Source: Enterococcus larvae (lineage in GTDB: Bacteria > Bacillota > Bacilli > Lactobacillales > Enterococcaceae). From it: a stretch of DNA of 64,000 nt. Below are positions 1 through 7,975 of this stretch, one piece after another. The stretch is taken from NCBI RefSeq assembly GCF_017830045.1, contig NZ_JAEDXU010000003.1, positions 124,001 to 188,000 of the forward strand, written 5' to 3'. A model generated the notes under the pieces. That model did no database searches and was not told the origin of the DNA. It was given only the letters and a program-made list of their open reading frames with translations. Within the stretch, counting starts at the first letter, position 1; every line of letters starts with the position of its first letter. A program made the position numbers and the translations under genes.

Positions 1-229
1 CTTTATATGTCACAGCCACGCCAAATATCTTTGCGATTTCACTAGGAAGCATTTCAGGAAAATCCTGTCGCAGCTGTGTTCCGAGCCTTTCTCCTTCAGC
101 CTGCGCCAGTTGACAAAGGTTTTCCTGCTGCGCTTCTGTTAAGCGTCTGCCGATCCTATCTCGATTGAATGCTATTGTGATAAACTGCTGCTGGGATGCT
201 TGTTTGAGTCGTTCTATATACGTCTTCAT
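1..229 (-). CDS. Unrecognised protein, N-terminal 76 residues (cut by window edge)
   Basis: The gene starts at an ATG whose A overlaps the TAA stop of the preceding oxoprolinase-family gene (TAATG), so translation is probably coupled. The visible part begins MKTYIERLKQASQQQF and is polar, helical and rich in Gln, Glu and Arg, with no signal peptide or membrane segment. The reading frame leaves the window. I do not recognise a family. Its position as last visible gene of the LacI-controlled operon suggests a role in the same catabolic pathway, but that is inference only. Confidence 0.6.
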   Translation of the reverse strand, partial: MKTYIERLKQASQQQFITIAFNRDRIGRRLTEAQQENLCQLAQAEGERLGTQLRQDFPEMLPSEIAKIFGVAVTYK

Positions 230-2346
230 TACAGATTATTCCTTGCGCCGACTACGATTACTTCCTCTCTGCCGCCATGCTGCATTAATTCAGTGTCCAT
301 GACCATATGGAGTTGAGAAAGCTCAAGCATACCAGTATAGTCGACCACTTTCGCACCAATACAGAGATAGATGTCCGGAGCCAGCTTGATGTCACTTTTA
401 TAAACAGCCAGATCTTCCCAATACTTGTCAACAATATTGCGAATACCTCCTACTGTTGTTTTGACAGCTTCTCCATCGCCACGCTGAATTTTGATAAAGC
501 CTTTTTTATCAATGATCCGTAATTCCTGCTGTTCATTTTTCATCGTACCGAAGCAGTAGAAGAATTCATTTTCTTCAACTAAATACACTTGCTCCTCAGT
601 GACCTGCATTGATTTCGCCACCAATGTTTTTGCTTCTGCTTCATCCACTTGAGCGACCAGATCCGTTGTTTTCACTTCTGTCGATCCTGTCGCAATCGCC
701 CGCACCTTATTGGTCTGCGCATCAATTTCCATCTGCACTTCAATTGTTTCAGGAGAAGCGCCTGATTTTGTCGCTGACTGGATTGCTTCATTTCGAATAT
801 CCTCTAAATCCTGTGCATTTGGATTCGGTATCACCCGTTCCACTACATCTCGAACCATCGCCAGAGCAACGCCAATAGAGGAAATGACCTCCGCATGCTG
901 AGCAATATCATAGCCCAACCTCATTCGTTTCGCTGTATAAGGCAGTAGGGATGTTGCTCCACCGCCGCCGCCAACAAGTGATATCTGGCTGCGTTCTACC
1001 TTGTGCTTATCTGCAAGAAAATTGATGACCTTGATTACTACATCAGAAGCTTTGTCCATGATTTGTGTTGCCGTTTCCTCTACAGATAGATTCAGTTCAT
1101 CTGCTAATGCCTTTACCGCTTTATAGCTGGCTTCATAGTTCCCAAATGAATAGTCACCTTCTTTTACCAGCTTCAATGCGTTGGCCGCACAGGTCACAGT
1201 GATGGCAAAGCGTTTCCCATCCGCCCCTTCAATCGCAATATAGTCAGATGGATCATTTTCTAACGGCTGAATACGAACCACCTTAGGATCAATGATTTCT
1301 TCCGGCTTAGAAAAAGCGGCATAAGGTAATTTGGCAATATGGGCGGAGCGAGGTCCTACAGCAACAACATTATGACTATCTGCCCGCACCATGCTTCCAC
1401 CAGCAACACCTGAAACGTGTACATCCAATGAACTGATCAAGGTTTTATGCCCGCCGACGACTGAATAATCGATCATAGGACGCCCATTTTTAATGACGCC
1501 AATATCTGTACTCGTGCCGCCAACCTCAAAGAAAATTGCATTTGATGCCTTAAGATACATCAATGCACCGACAGTCGAAGCCGCTGGGCCTGACAGCATC
1601 GTAAGCACCGGACGTTTACGCATTTCATTAATGTCCATTACACCGCCATCGCCACGCATGATCATCAAGGGCACCTTGATGCCAGCTTGACGAACGCTGT
1701 TTTCAGTACTGTCTGCTGTTTCAAACATTTTCGGCAGGATCGATGCATTGATCACCGCTGTTCGTGTTCTTTTGGACAGTCCATACATTTTACTGATATC
1801 ACTCGCCTGAGAAACTTCGATATTCATGCTCTTGCCAATATCAGCAACTGCCTCTTCCTCTCGCTTATTGTCTACACCAAAGGCTTTAGAAGCTACGATC
1901 ACTTCTGCTCCTTCACCTACCAGCTCTTCGATCGTTCGTTTTGCTATACTCTGGTCAAATTTTTTCAACGGAATATATTTGTTGTGTGTCACGATTTTTC
2001 TTTTTCCGGTTTCATCTAAAATAATGTCTTTAATCACAGATTGTCTTTTTGCTAAAAAACTGCTGCCCATACCGATGACACCAGTAACTGCCACGTCTCC
2101 CTCCAATAGGGCATTCGTTGCCTGTGTCGTACTATGAGCGATAAACATGACTTCTTCCGGTGCAATATCATTGTCATTCAAACATTTCTCAAATGCATGA
2201 ACCACTCCGGCAGAAACTCCGAGTGCATCATCATGTGTTGTCTTCACTGAGCCGATTCCCAAAATTTCAAATGTATCGTTATCGATGGCAACAGCCTTTG
2301 TATGGGTACCGCCAACGTCTATTCCTACTCGAACTGCTCTGTTCAT
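229..2346 (-). CDS. Hydantoinase/oxoprolinase-family (HyuA-like) protein
   Basis: A 705-residue protein of the HyuA/acetone carboxylase-beta/oxoprolinase superfamily, which uses an actin-like ATPase fold. Visible hallmarks are the N-terminal phosphate-binding loop IDVGGTHTKAV (residues 9-19), HSTTQATNALLEG (71-83), MRGDGG (230-235), SGPAAS (252-257), the second phosphate loop EVGGTSTDIG (274-283) and a GGGGGA stretch near residue 460. A clear AGGAGG site precedes the ATG. Classical members work with a HyuB partner subunit; none is present in the visible operon, so the substrate (hydantoin, oxoproline, a keto compound or an unrelated acid) cannot be assigned. It sits between a transporter and a small unknown gene in the LacI operon. 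Confidence 0.85.
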   Translation of the reverse strand: MNRAVRVGIDVGGTHTKAVAIDNDTFEILGIGSVKTTHDDALGVSAGVVHAFEKCLNDNDIAPEEVMFIAHSTTQATNALLEGDVAVTGVIGMGSSFLAKRQSVIKDIILDETGKRKIVTHNKYIPLKKFDQSIAKRTIEELVGEGAEVIVASKAFGVDNKREEEAVADIGKSMNIEVSQASDISKMYGLSKRTRTAVINASILPKMFETADSTENSVRQAGIKVPLMIMRGDGGVMDINEMRKRPVLTMLSGPAASTVGALMYLKASNAIFFEVGGTSTDIGVIKNGRPMIDYSVVGGHKTLISSLDVHVSGVAGGSMVRADSHNVVAVGPRSAHIAKLPYAAFSKPEEIIDPKVVRIQPLENDPSDYIAIEGADGKRFAITVTCAANALKLVKEGDYSFGNYEASYKAVKALADELNLSVEETATQIMDKASDVVIKVINFLADKHKVERSQISLVGGGGGATSLLPYTAKRMRLGYDIAQHAEVISSIGVALAMVRDVVERVIPNPNAQDLEDIRNEAIQSATKSGASPETIEVQMEIDAQTNKVRAIATGSTEVKTTDLVAQVDEAEAKTLVAKSMQVTEEQVYLVEENEFFYCFGTMKNEQQELRIIDKKGFIKIQRGDGEAVKTTVGGIRNIVDKYWEDLAVYKSDIKLAPDIYLCIGAKVVDYTGMLELSQLHMVMDTELMQHGGREEVIVVGARNNL

Positions 2347-2474
2347 CCTTCTTCCTCCTCATTCTAGTTGGTCCATTCATGTTCTACCTTTATTTAGTCA
2401 AATCTACTTGTACACAGCTATCCGCTGCTTTTCAAGCGGCAACTACCAGTTATATCAGCACCTTATTTCTGATA

Positions 2475-3758
2475 TCAGCCAAACATGAAGTAACAGATCA
2501 TGACATTGATTGCCCCTGCCAGCCAGCCCCATGGAACACCGGTCATCATGAATTCTTTGGCACCTACCTTAGAGTAGTTTAACGCCCACAGGTTCCATGA
2601 TTGTGTCGGACAGGTAGACAGGTTCATTGAAATCGTTGGAATATACATCAGCGGAAAAAGTAATGCTACTGGGAAAACACCCATGCCCATCAGAATCCCA
2701 ACTGTCGCACTTCCTGCACCAAATATTGTCAATGGTCCGCGGAACAAGCCGAATGGAATCAAAATGGCAAAGACAATCGCCAATACCAGTGTGCTTGTCG
2801 GAATGAAATCACCAATAACCGCTTGGAAGAATGGAGCCGCAATTCCTGAAGCCTTGTTGAACATCGGTAAAATGAACAGGAAGCCTAAAAGTGAAGCGAC
2901 ATCGACGACTCCTTCATAAAATGTTCGTGTGATCAATCGTGTACCATCTTTATAATTCGGCAGCTTACCGCAGACAGCTAGAGCGTAAAGCGAAGCCACT
3001 ATGAACGCCGGAATCGGCTGCCAGCCGAAGAAGATTGCCAGTACCACGGGAATCACTGGTGTGATCAATGCAAAAATCGGTACATCCTTTGGCTCTTCAA
3101 TATCCGCAGCAGCTGCTGCCCAGTTATAGGTACGTTTTTTTCTCAATCCGAAAACCAGCATCAAGATGACCATCAATAACTGAACACCTAAAGCCGTAAA
3201 ACCAAAGCGTAAATAGTTCCAGTCATACTGATACTCTGTAAAAATCCCCTGCATTTGCTTGAATAACACAATATTTACATACATTCCGCTGCCGACACTC
3301 ATTAGATATGAGGTCACTGCCAGCGGTTTCGGTACGCCCAGAGACATTAGAATCGGCAGAACAATAATACCGATCGCAACAACAGCTCCCGCTCCAAAGG
3401 TTGAAGTAAAAATCAACGTAGTCACTACACAGAGCAGAATTGTCGTAAACAGCGGATTTTCTCCACTGAGTTCAACTGTTTTTTTGATTAGACTGGACGC
3501 AATTTCTGTTTCGATCAAAATTCGACCAAACCAGCTTCCGAAAATCACGATAACTGCGGTAGCTCCCCAGCTTTCCGGTCCCCCTTGAAAAACATCGACC
3601 ATGGCTTGATCCCAGGTCAACTGACCGCCAATAATACTGAAAAATACCCAAATAATTGCCATTACAAAAAATCCAACCATCAAGTTTCCGCCCTTAGCAG
3701 CAAAACGAATCAATAGAAAATAGGTAATCAATAAGATAACGCCGATAATAAAGTCCAT
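2475..3758 (-). CDS. Ion-transporter-superfamily permease (GntP/CitMHS/NhaC-like)
   Basis: A polytopic membrane protein of 427 residues with about 11-12 hydrophobic segments and a short charged loop in the middle (FGLRKKRTYNW). The shape, including a hairpin-like GSWFGRILIETEIAS region and repeated GxGS-type turns, resembles the IT superfamily of organic-anion and Na+/H+ coupled carriers. I chose the ATG at 3758 because AAAGGAGCG lies directly upstream; the longer frame would overlap the preceding gene. Its place in a sugar-acid type operon suggests it imports the operon's substrate, probably an organic anion. The exact family is uncertain from reading alone. Confidence 0.75.
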   Translation of the reverse strand: MDFIIGVILLITYFLLIRFAAKGGNLMVGFFVMAIIWVFFSIIGGQLTWDQAMVDVFQGGPESWGATAVIVIFGSWFGRILIETEIASSLIKKTVELSGENPLFTTILLCVVTTLIFTSTFGAGAVVAIGIIVLPILMSLGVPKPLAVTSYLMSVGSGMYVNIVLFKQMQGIFTEYQYDWNYLRFGFTALGVQLLMVILMLVFGLRKKRTYNWAAAAADIEEPKDVPIFALITPVIPVVLAIFFGWQPIPAFIVASLYALAVCGKLPNYKDGTRLITRTFYEGVVDVASLLGFLFILPMFNKASGIAAPFFQAVIGDFIPTSTLVLAIVFAILIPFGLFRGPLTIFGAGSATVGILMGMGVFPVALLFPLMYIPTISMNLSTCPTQSWNLWALNYSKVGAKEFMMTGVPWGWLAGAINVMICYFMFG

Positions 3759-3771
3759 TTTTTTCGCTCCT

Positions 3772-4314
3772 TTATTCCATATTTGAATGTTGCTTTTTCG
3801 CATCCTCATTACTTACATGGTCTCTTTTACTGATCATCAGACAAACATAATCAAGTGTGATATGCAGTGTCTGATCGAACAAACTGCTCAGCAGCTGGAT
3901 CGACTGGATACCACTCCCTGTCTTAGTCGCTCCAGGGATGATCAACAGATTTTCTGCTGACTGAGCCAACGGAGATGCTGGTTCACTGGTGATTCCAATG
4001 ATCTCTATCCCTTTTCGTTGTGCATTCTCTACTAGCTGAACAATATTTCCTGTCGTTCCTGAGCCTGAGCTAGCGATCAGAAGATCCCCTGATTGAATGG
4101 AAGGTGTAATAGTCTCTCCGATCACATACACCTGATAGCCAAGATGCATCAGCCTCATAGCAAAGCCTTTTCCTTGTAAGCCGCTGCGCCCCTCGCCAAG
4201 AATGAAGATGCGCTTATTTTTTTGGATACTTTGAATGACAGTTACCAACTGCTCTTCCTCTACTTGACTGATCACTTCTTGTATCTCGTCTAAAATCTGT
4301 GTCATTTCCCTCAT
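3772..4314 (-). CDS. hxlB: SIS-domain 6-phospho-3-hexuloisomerase (PHI/HxlB family)
   Basis: A 180-residue SIS-fold isomerase. The phosphosugar loop ILGEGRSGLQGKGFAMRLMHLG (from residue 38) and the SSGSGTTGN segment are typical of 6-phospho-3-hexuloisomerase, which converts 3-hexulose 6-phosphate to fructose 6-phosphate. The length matches the family. The ATG overlaps the stop of the hexulose-phosphate synthase homologue as ATGA, the usual pairing of these two enzymes. The family normally works in the ribulose monophosphate route for formaldehyde fixation or, reversed, pentose formation; here it lies in a LacI-controlled sugar-acid operon, so the physiological substrate may differ. Confidence 0.82.
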   Translation of the reverse strand: MREMTQILDEIQEVISQVEEEQLVTVIQSIQKNKRIFILGEGRSGLQGKGFAMRLMHLGYQVYVIGETITPSIQSGDLLIASSGSGTTGNIVQLVENAQRKGIEIIGITSEPASPLAQSAENLLIIPGATKTGSGIQSIQLLSSLFDQTLHITLDYVCLMISKRDHVSNEDAKKQHSNME

Positions 4315-4931
4315 GCTTTTATCACCTCGATTATTCGTTTCAGTGCTTCTTTCGGCTCATCAGATTTAGTTACAGCACCGCCAATGATGCCGATTTCTAA
4401 TGGTGTACTCTTCAATTCCTTCAGGGATTCCTCCGTCAATCCGCCAGCTAATGCCAGTCGCCGGATTTCAGGGAATTTTTTGATAAAGTGTTGAACTTCC
4501 TTCACTACATCATGCTCGCCGCCTGCATCACTGGAAAAATGCAGGGAATAAATGGCATGTGGATAGTGGCTGACTTGAGCAATTTTCTCATCTGAACATT
4601 CCAGCAGATCGATCAGCATTTCCTTTTCGTACTGCTGTGTTACCTCATAACAGCTATCCAAAGTCGCTACTGCGCTTGCCCCCATCACGGTCAGAATATC
4701 TGCACCAGCTTCAAAATATTGGCGAAATTCATACGCACCCTCATCGATCGTTTTAATATCTGCCAGTAATTTTGCTGAGCCTTTATAGGGAAGCAATTCA
4801 TGGACACAAGCTAATCCATAATCCTTCGTCAAAGATGTCCCAATTTCTATAATGTCTGCGTCATTTAGTTCCTCCGTCAATTCCTTCGCTCGCTCCAGTG
4901 TTACTCGATCAATTGCTACTTGAATGTTCAT
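4311..4931 (-). CDS. hxlA: 3-hexulose-6-phosphate synthase / keto-gulonate-phosphate decarboxylase family
   Basis: A 206-residue (beta/alpha)8 protein of the OMP-decarboxylase suprafamily. Key segments are the N-terminal LQ/VAID strand (MNIQVAIDRV), EIGTSL, the metal/catalytic DIKT at residues 58-61 followed by DEGAYE, AGADILTVMG (75-84) and the phosphate-binding AGGLTEES and GIIGGAVT near the C terminus. These fit HPS, which condenses ribulose 5-phosphate with formaldehyde, and also the related decarboxylase UlaD. The adjacent PHI gene favours HPS. It overlaps both neighbours by 4 bases, showing a tightly coupled operon. Confidence 0.8.
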   Translation of the reverse strand: MNIQVAIDRVTLERAKELTEELNDADIIEIGTSLTKDYGLACVHELLPYKGSAKLLADIKTIDEGAYEFRQYFEAGADILTVMGASAVATLDSCYEVTQQYEKEMLIDLLECSDEKIAQVSHYPHAIYSLHFSSDAGGEHDVVKEVQHFIKKFPEIRRLALAGGLTEESLKELKSTPLEIGIIGGAVTKSDEPKEALKRIIEVIKA

Positions 4932-5902
4932 TCCATACCTCCATTAGTTTTATAGCTGTCAATAAATGCCGTCAATTTTTCTTGTGTAGGAAGATTTTCA
5001 TTATCACTGATATGGCTTACCTGAATGGCCCCTATAGCATTAGCTCGCGTCAAGATTTCCTCCATCGATAGTTTTTCCAATAAGCCGGTAATTACCCCCA
5101 CCGCAAAGCCATCACCTGCTCCAACTGTATCTATTACCTGCTCCAGCTTGAAGCCGTACATATTTTGTTCGAACACACCGCCATCCTCTAGAAGACATTT
5201 AGCATAAGCACCATTCGAGCCAGCTTTGATGATTACCCCCTTCGCTCCCTTCTCTAAGTAAAAATCAGCAATTTCTTCTTTTTCAGCATAGCCAGTCAAA
5301 ATAAAGCCTTCGCCAATACCAGGAAGCACATAATCCGCATAGGAAGCGATTTCATTTATACGCTCAACCATTAGTTTTTGACTTTCCCATAAGGTTGGTC
5401 GCAGATTTGGGTCAAAGGTAATCAATGCTCCTTGTTCTTTTGCTTTGACAATCAATGCTTTGATCAGTTCATAGGTCATATCATTCAATGCCATAAAAAT
5501 ACCCGTTACATGAAAAATATCTGCATCGGAGAAATCAATTTTTTCCAGAAGCTCTTTACCTAAATGTGACGCAGCAGACCCTTTTCTGAAATAAACGACT
5601 TCCGGATCATTTTTTTCTACTTTATTTTTTAGCTGGAAGCCCGTCGGAAAATCAGCCGTTGTTTGAATAAAGGAAGTACCTATCCCCTCCTGTTCCAAAT
5701 ATTCTTGGATGTATTCACCAAAAGGATCTTTTCCCAGCTGCGTGATATATTCCACCTCATGCCCCAAGCGAACTGCCCCTACCGAGACGTTGACTTCCGC
5801 TCCGGCTGTAAACATCTGAAAGTCCCGTACATCTTTTAATTTTCCGGAGGTTTTTGCGACGAACATTGCCATCGGCTCTCCGATCATCACGATCTTTCCC
5901 AT
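4928..5902 (-). CDS. kdgK: PfkB-family sugar kinase, 2-keto-3-deoxygluconate kinase type
   Basis: A 324-residue ribokinase-fold kinase. The N-terminal MIGEPMAMF and GAEVNVSVGAVRLG, the RKGSAASHL segment, FDPNLRPTLW and the C-terminal anion-hole and catalytic-base motif DTVGAGDGFAVG are all typical of KdgK, which makes 2-keto-3-deoxy-6-phosphogluconate from KDG. No KDPG aldolase of the Eda type is visible nearby, so either the aldolase is elsewhere or this kinase acts on another keto sugar feeding the HPS/PHI pair. It overlaps the downstream gene by 4 bases and abuts the upstream TIM-barrel gene without a gap. Confidence 0.85.
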   Translation of the reverse strand: MGKIVMIGEPMAMFVAKTSGKLKDVRDFQMFTAGAEVNVSVGAVRLGHEVEYITQLGKDPFGEYIQEYLEQEGIGTSFIQTTADFPTGFQLKNKVEKNDPEVVYFRKGSAASHLGKELLEKIDFSDADIFHVTGIFMALNDMTYELIKALIVKAKEQGALITFDPNLRPTLWESQKLMVERINEIASYADYVLPGIGEGFILTGYAEKEEIADFYLEKGAKGVIIKAGSNGAYAKCLLEDGGVFEQNMYGFKLEQVIDTVGAGDGFAVGVITGLLEKLSMEEILTRANAIGAIQVSHISDNENLPTQEKLTAFIDSYKTNGGME

Positions 5903-6631
5903 TCAATTTTCCTCCTCTATGACTCGTTTGATTTCATTTGCTATCTCAGATAATTTCATCGGATACTCCAGAACGATAATTTCCTGACCTTTGATAAATA
6001 ACGGCCACTCAGCAATCCCTTCATCTAAAAGAACGGATTTGCTCTCTTCATCCATATTCTTTAGATGGATAACATCAATTGTCTCCTGTAACTGTCGATA
6101 CGCTGCTTCCGGAGATTCCCCCATTACTAGCCAATTGCCAACATCAAAGGTATAGCCGATTGGCAGTTTTGCCTCAGAGATATTGGTCAGTGCCTGCTTT
6201 GTTGCCTCAAAGGTTCCGTTTTCCGCTGTTTGATCGTTTTCAATCGTCACTCGAATCCCAGCTTCAGCAATCAGCTCCTTTATCCTTTTTCCATCCACTG
6301 ACAAGATACTAGCAACATCCCCTGTATTTACCTTCATTGATTCCCCATTAAAAAGCTGAAGCTCTTTTACCCACACATCAAAAGCGGGATTGATTCCTTG
6401 TGTTAAGAATAAGGATTCCGGTACAGAGTACATCATCGTCCAGTTATTTTCTTTTGCCAGTTCAGCAATTTCGATTAATTCCTTTTTCCTTTCTTTTGGA
6501 AGCTCCGAAAGCATCTCTCGTCTGATCTCTATCCCATCGATTGGAAGCTGCAATTCAGCTAGTTGTCTAATAAACTCTTTTTGAGTAAGTGTGTTTTCTT
6601 TTACAATTGTATTGATGAAAATCTTCGCCAT
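5903..6631 (-). CDS. TIM-barrel sugar phosphate isomerase/epimerase
   Basis: A 242-residue protein of the xylose-isomerase-like TIM barrel (AP endonuclease 2) superfamily. Visible active-site-like elements are GIEIRREM near residue 34, TIENDQTAENG (metal-binding Glu-Asn region), YTFDVGNWLVMGE (Asp/Asn) and DVIHLKNMDEES (His), the pattern of metal-dependent keto-aldose isomerases. A strong GGAGGACAACAA site precedes the ATG, and a perfect LacI-type operator lies just upstream, so this is the first catabolic gene after the regulator. The substrate is not recognisable. Confidence 0.8.
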   Translation of the reverse strand: MAKIFINTIVKENTLTQKEFIRQLAELQLPIDGIEIRREMLSELPKERKKELIEIAELAKENNWTMMYSVPESLFLTQGINPAFDVWVKELQLFNGESMKVNTGDVASILSVDGKRIKELIAEAGIRVTIENDQTAENGTFEATKQALTNISEAKLPIGYTFDVGNWLVMGESPEAAYRQLQETIDVIHLKNMDEESKSVLLDEGIAEWPLFIKGQEIIVLEYPMKLSEIANEIKRVIEEEN

Positions 6632-6648
6632 TTGTTGTCCTCCGTTTC

Positions 6649-6672
6649 TTTTTGGAAACCGGTTTCCAAAAA
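6649..6672. promoter_or_regulatory. Perfect 24-bp LacI-type operator
   Basis: An uninterrupted palindrome centred between 6660 and 6661 with core GGAAACCGGTTTCC, flanked by T5 and A5. It lies between the regulator's stop and the TIM-barrel gene. The CG-centred AAACCGGTTT core is the classic operator form for LacI-family repressors; degenerate copies lie upstream of the regulator. Confidence 0.8.
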
Positions 6673-6688
6673 CTGTAAAAAGAAGCTC

Positions 6689-7681
6689 TTATAAAGAACC
6701 TCTAATATGTAATTGTGATGGAATCTCGATTTGCTCCTCAATCTGCTCGCCGGAAATGATTTCATACAGTATCTCAGCAGAACGTTTCCCAATCTTGAAG
6801 GGATCTTGATGGATCGTCGTGATTCCCGGTGTGATCAGCTCTGCCCAGAACCAATCATCATAACCGCAAACACCGCATTCCTTCGGAAAACGAATATTTG
6901 CTTGTTGTAATGCTGCAATCACTTCATACAAGGCATTCCCGTTTGCAGCGAAGAACGCTGTTTTTTTATCTAACGAGTGCCCTTGCAGATAGTTTGCTAC
7001 CTGCTGCTCATTTTTACGTATTTCAACAATTTCTATTTCCATGCCATGTTCCATCGCTTTGTGCTTCATTGCCTCATATCTTTCAAGACGAACACTAAGA
7101 TTATCCAACGGTTCAGTCACATGGACGATTTTTTCATAGCCCTTTTCAGCTATCAGCTCACCTAACTGTTTTGTAATGCCATAGTTATTTGAACGAACCG
7201 TCGTCCATTTGAAGGTATTTAGTGATCGATCCAACAGCACAACTGGGATTCCCGCTTCTGATAAAATAGAGAAGCTTTCCAGTTGAGTCGCCACCGGCTG
7301 CAGCAAAATTCCTTCCACATTCTGATCCAACAGCTGAACCAAGGCGCGCTGTTCTTCCTCCGGCGAGTTATCGGTACTCATGATAATCATCTGGTAGCCC
7401 TTTTCTAAGCAAACCTCCTGTACAGCTTTGATAAGGTAAGAGGAATATAAGTTTTCTATATCGGCAACAATGATACCGATTAATGAGCTTCGTTTTGATT
7501 TCAGCTGTTGCGCCTGCTTGCTTGGTCGATAATCAAGCTCTGCAATTACCTGCTCCACTTTCTTTTTTGTCTTTTCAGACATATGATTGTATTTTCCATT
7601 CAGATATCTGGATATTGTCGCCTTCGAAACACCTGCTCTTGCGGCAACATCTGAAATCGTAATATTTTCTTTCACTTTCAT
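6689..7681 (-). CDS. LacI-family transcriptional regulator, probably KdgR-like
   Basis: A 330-residue repressor. The N-terminal HTH and hinge helix (ISDVAARAGVSKATISRYLNG, residues 9-29, then YRPSKQAQQLKSKRS) are followed by a periplasmic-binding-protein-like effector domain with IGIIVADIENLYSS and the late CGVCGYDDWFWAELITPGITTIHQDP block. It is promoter-proximal to the catabolic genes, with one perfect operator downstream of it and two degenerate ones upstream, so it probably represses both itself and the operon until a sugar-acid intermediate binds. Confidence 0.9.
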   Translation of the reverse strand: MKVKENITISDVAARAGVSKATISRYLNGKYNHMSEKTKKKVEQVIAELDYRPSKQAQQLKSKRSSLIGIIVADIENLYSSYLIKAVQEVCLEKGYQMIIMSTDNSPEEEQRALVQLLDQNVEGILLQPVATQLESFSILSEAGIPVVLLDRSLNTFKWTTVRSNNYGITKQLGELIAEKGYEKIVHVTEPLDNLSVRLERYEAMKHKAMEHGMEIEIVEIRKNEQQVANYLQGHSLDKKTAFFAANGNALYEVIAALQQANIRFPKECGVCGYDDWFWAELITPGITTIHQDPFKIGKRSAEILYEIISGEQIEEQIEIPSQLHIRGSL

Positions 7682-7691
7682 CTACTCCTTG

Positions 7692-7706
7692 GGTACCGGT
7701 TTCCTT
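7692..7706. promoter_or_regulatory. LacI-type operator, degenerate copy
   Basis: The sequence GGTACCGGTTTCC keeps one exact half (GGTTTCC) of the perfect operator and a diverged other half. It lies 11-25 bases upstream of the regulator start, downstream of its promoter, a position suited to roadblock autoregulation. Confidence 0.55.
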
Positions 7707-7712
7707 AATTCA

Positions 7713-7741
7713 ATAGTAAGCGTTTTCTTTTATAAAAGCAA
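7713..7741 (-). promoter_or_regulatory. Sigma-A promoter of the LacI regulator with a cre-like site
   Basis: On the minus strand TTGCTT (7741-7736) and TACTAT (7718-7713) are separated by exactly 17 bases. The top-strand sequence AGTAAGCGTTTTCT (7715-7728) matches most of the CcpA cre consensus TGNAANCGNTNNCA and overlaps the -10 and spacer, so glucose repression of the whole operon is likely. Confidence 0.6.
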
Positions 7742-7777
7742 CTGCTTTTTTGGAAAAAGTGATTAAATAACTGATAC

Positions 7778-7797
7778 TTTTGGAAATCGGTTTCTCT
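7778..7797. promoter_or_regulatory. LacI-type operator, upstream degenerate copy
   Basis: TTTTGGAAATCGGTTTCTC is a near copy of the perfect operator with one central and one flanking change. It lies about 40 bases upstream of the regulator's -35 box and could allow looping with the other two sites. Confidence 0.5.
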
Positions 7798-7900
7798 CAA
7801 AATCTTTGCTAAATTTACTATAAAATAGAGGAAAATCGTTTAAGCTCTGAGTTTTTCATTGATAAGCCTCTCTACCTGTTTATTTACTATTAAGAAAATA

Positions 7901-7943
7901 AAAAAACAGCCTCCCATCATTGAAAGAACTGTTTCAACGATAG
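7901..7943 (-). terminator. Possible terminator of the CDF gene
   Basis: Read on the minus strand, an ATCGTTGAAA/TTTCAATGAT hairpin and the pairing AACAG/CTGTT are followed by a run of seven T. The structure is weak but correctly placed 33 bases after the CDF stop. Confidence 0.4.
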
Positions 7944-7975
7944 GAAAACTGACAATATATCACAGAAAATTATCT

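Noticed and set aside
229-2346. HyuAB-type hydantoinase with two subunits
   Set aside because: Only the HyuA-like subunit is visible; no HyuB-like gene lies in the visible operon, so the activity is not assigned.
4311-4931. KDPG aldolase (Eda), expected beside a KdgK-type kinase
   Set aside because: The DIKT and AGGL motifs and general layout belong to the HPS/OMP-decarboxylase suprafamily, and Eda's Schiff-base lysine context is absent.
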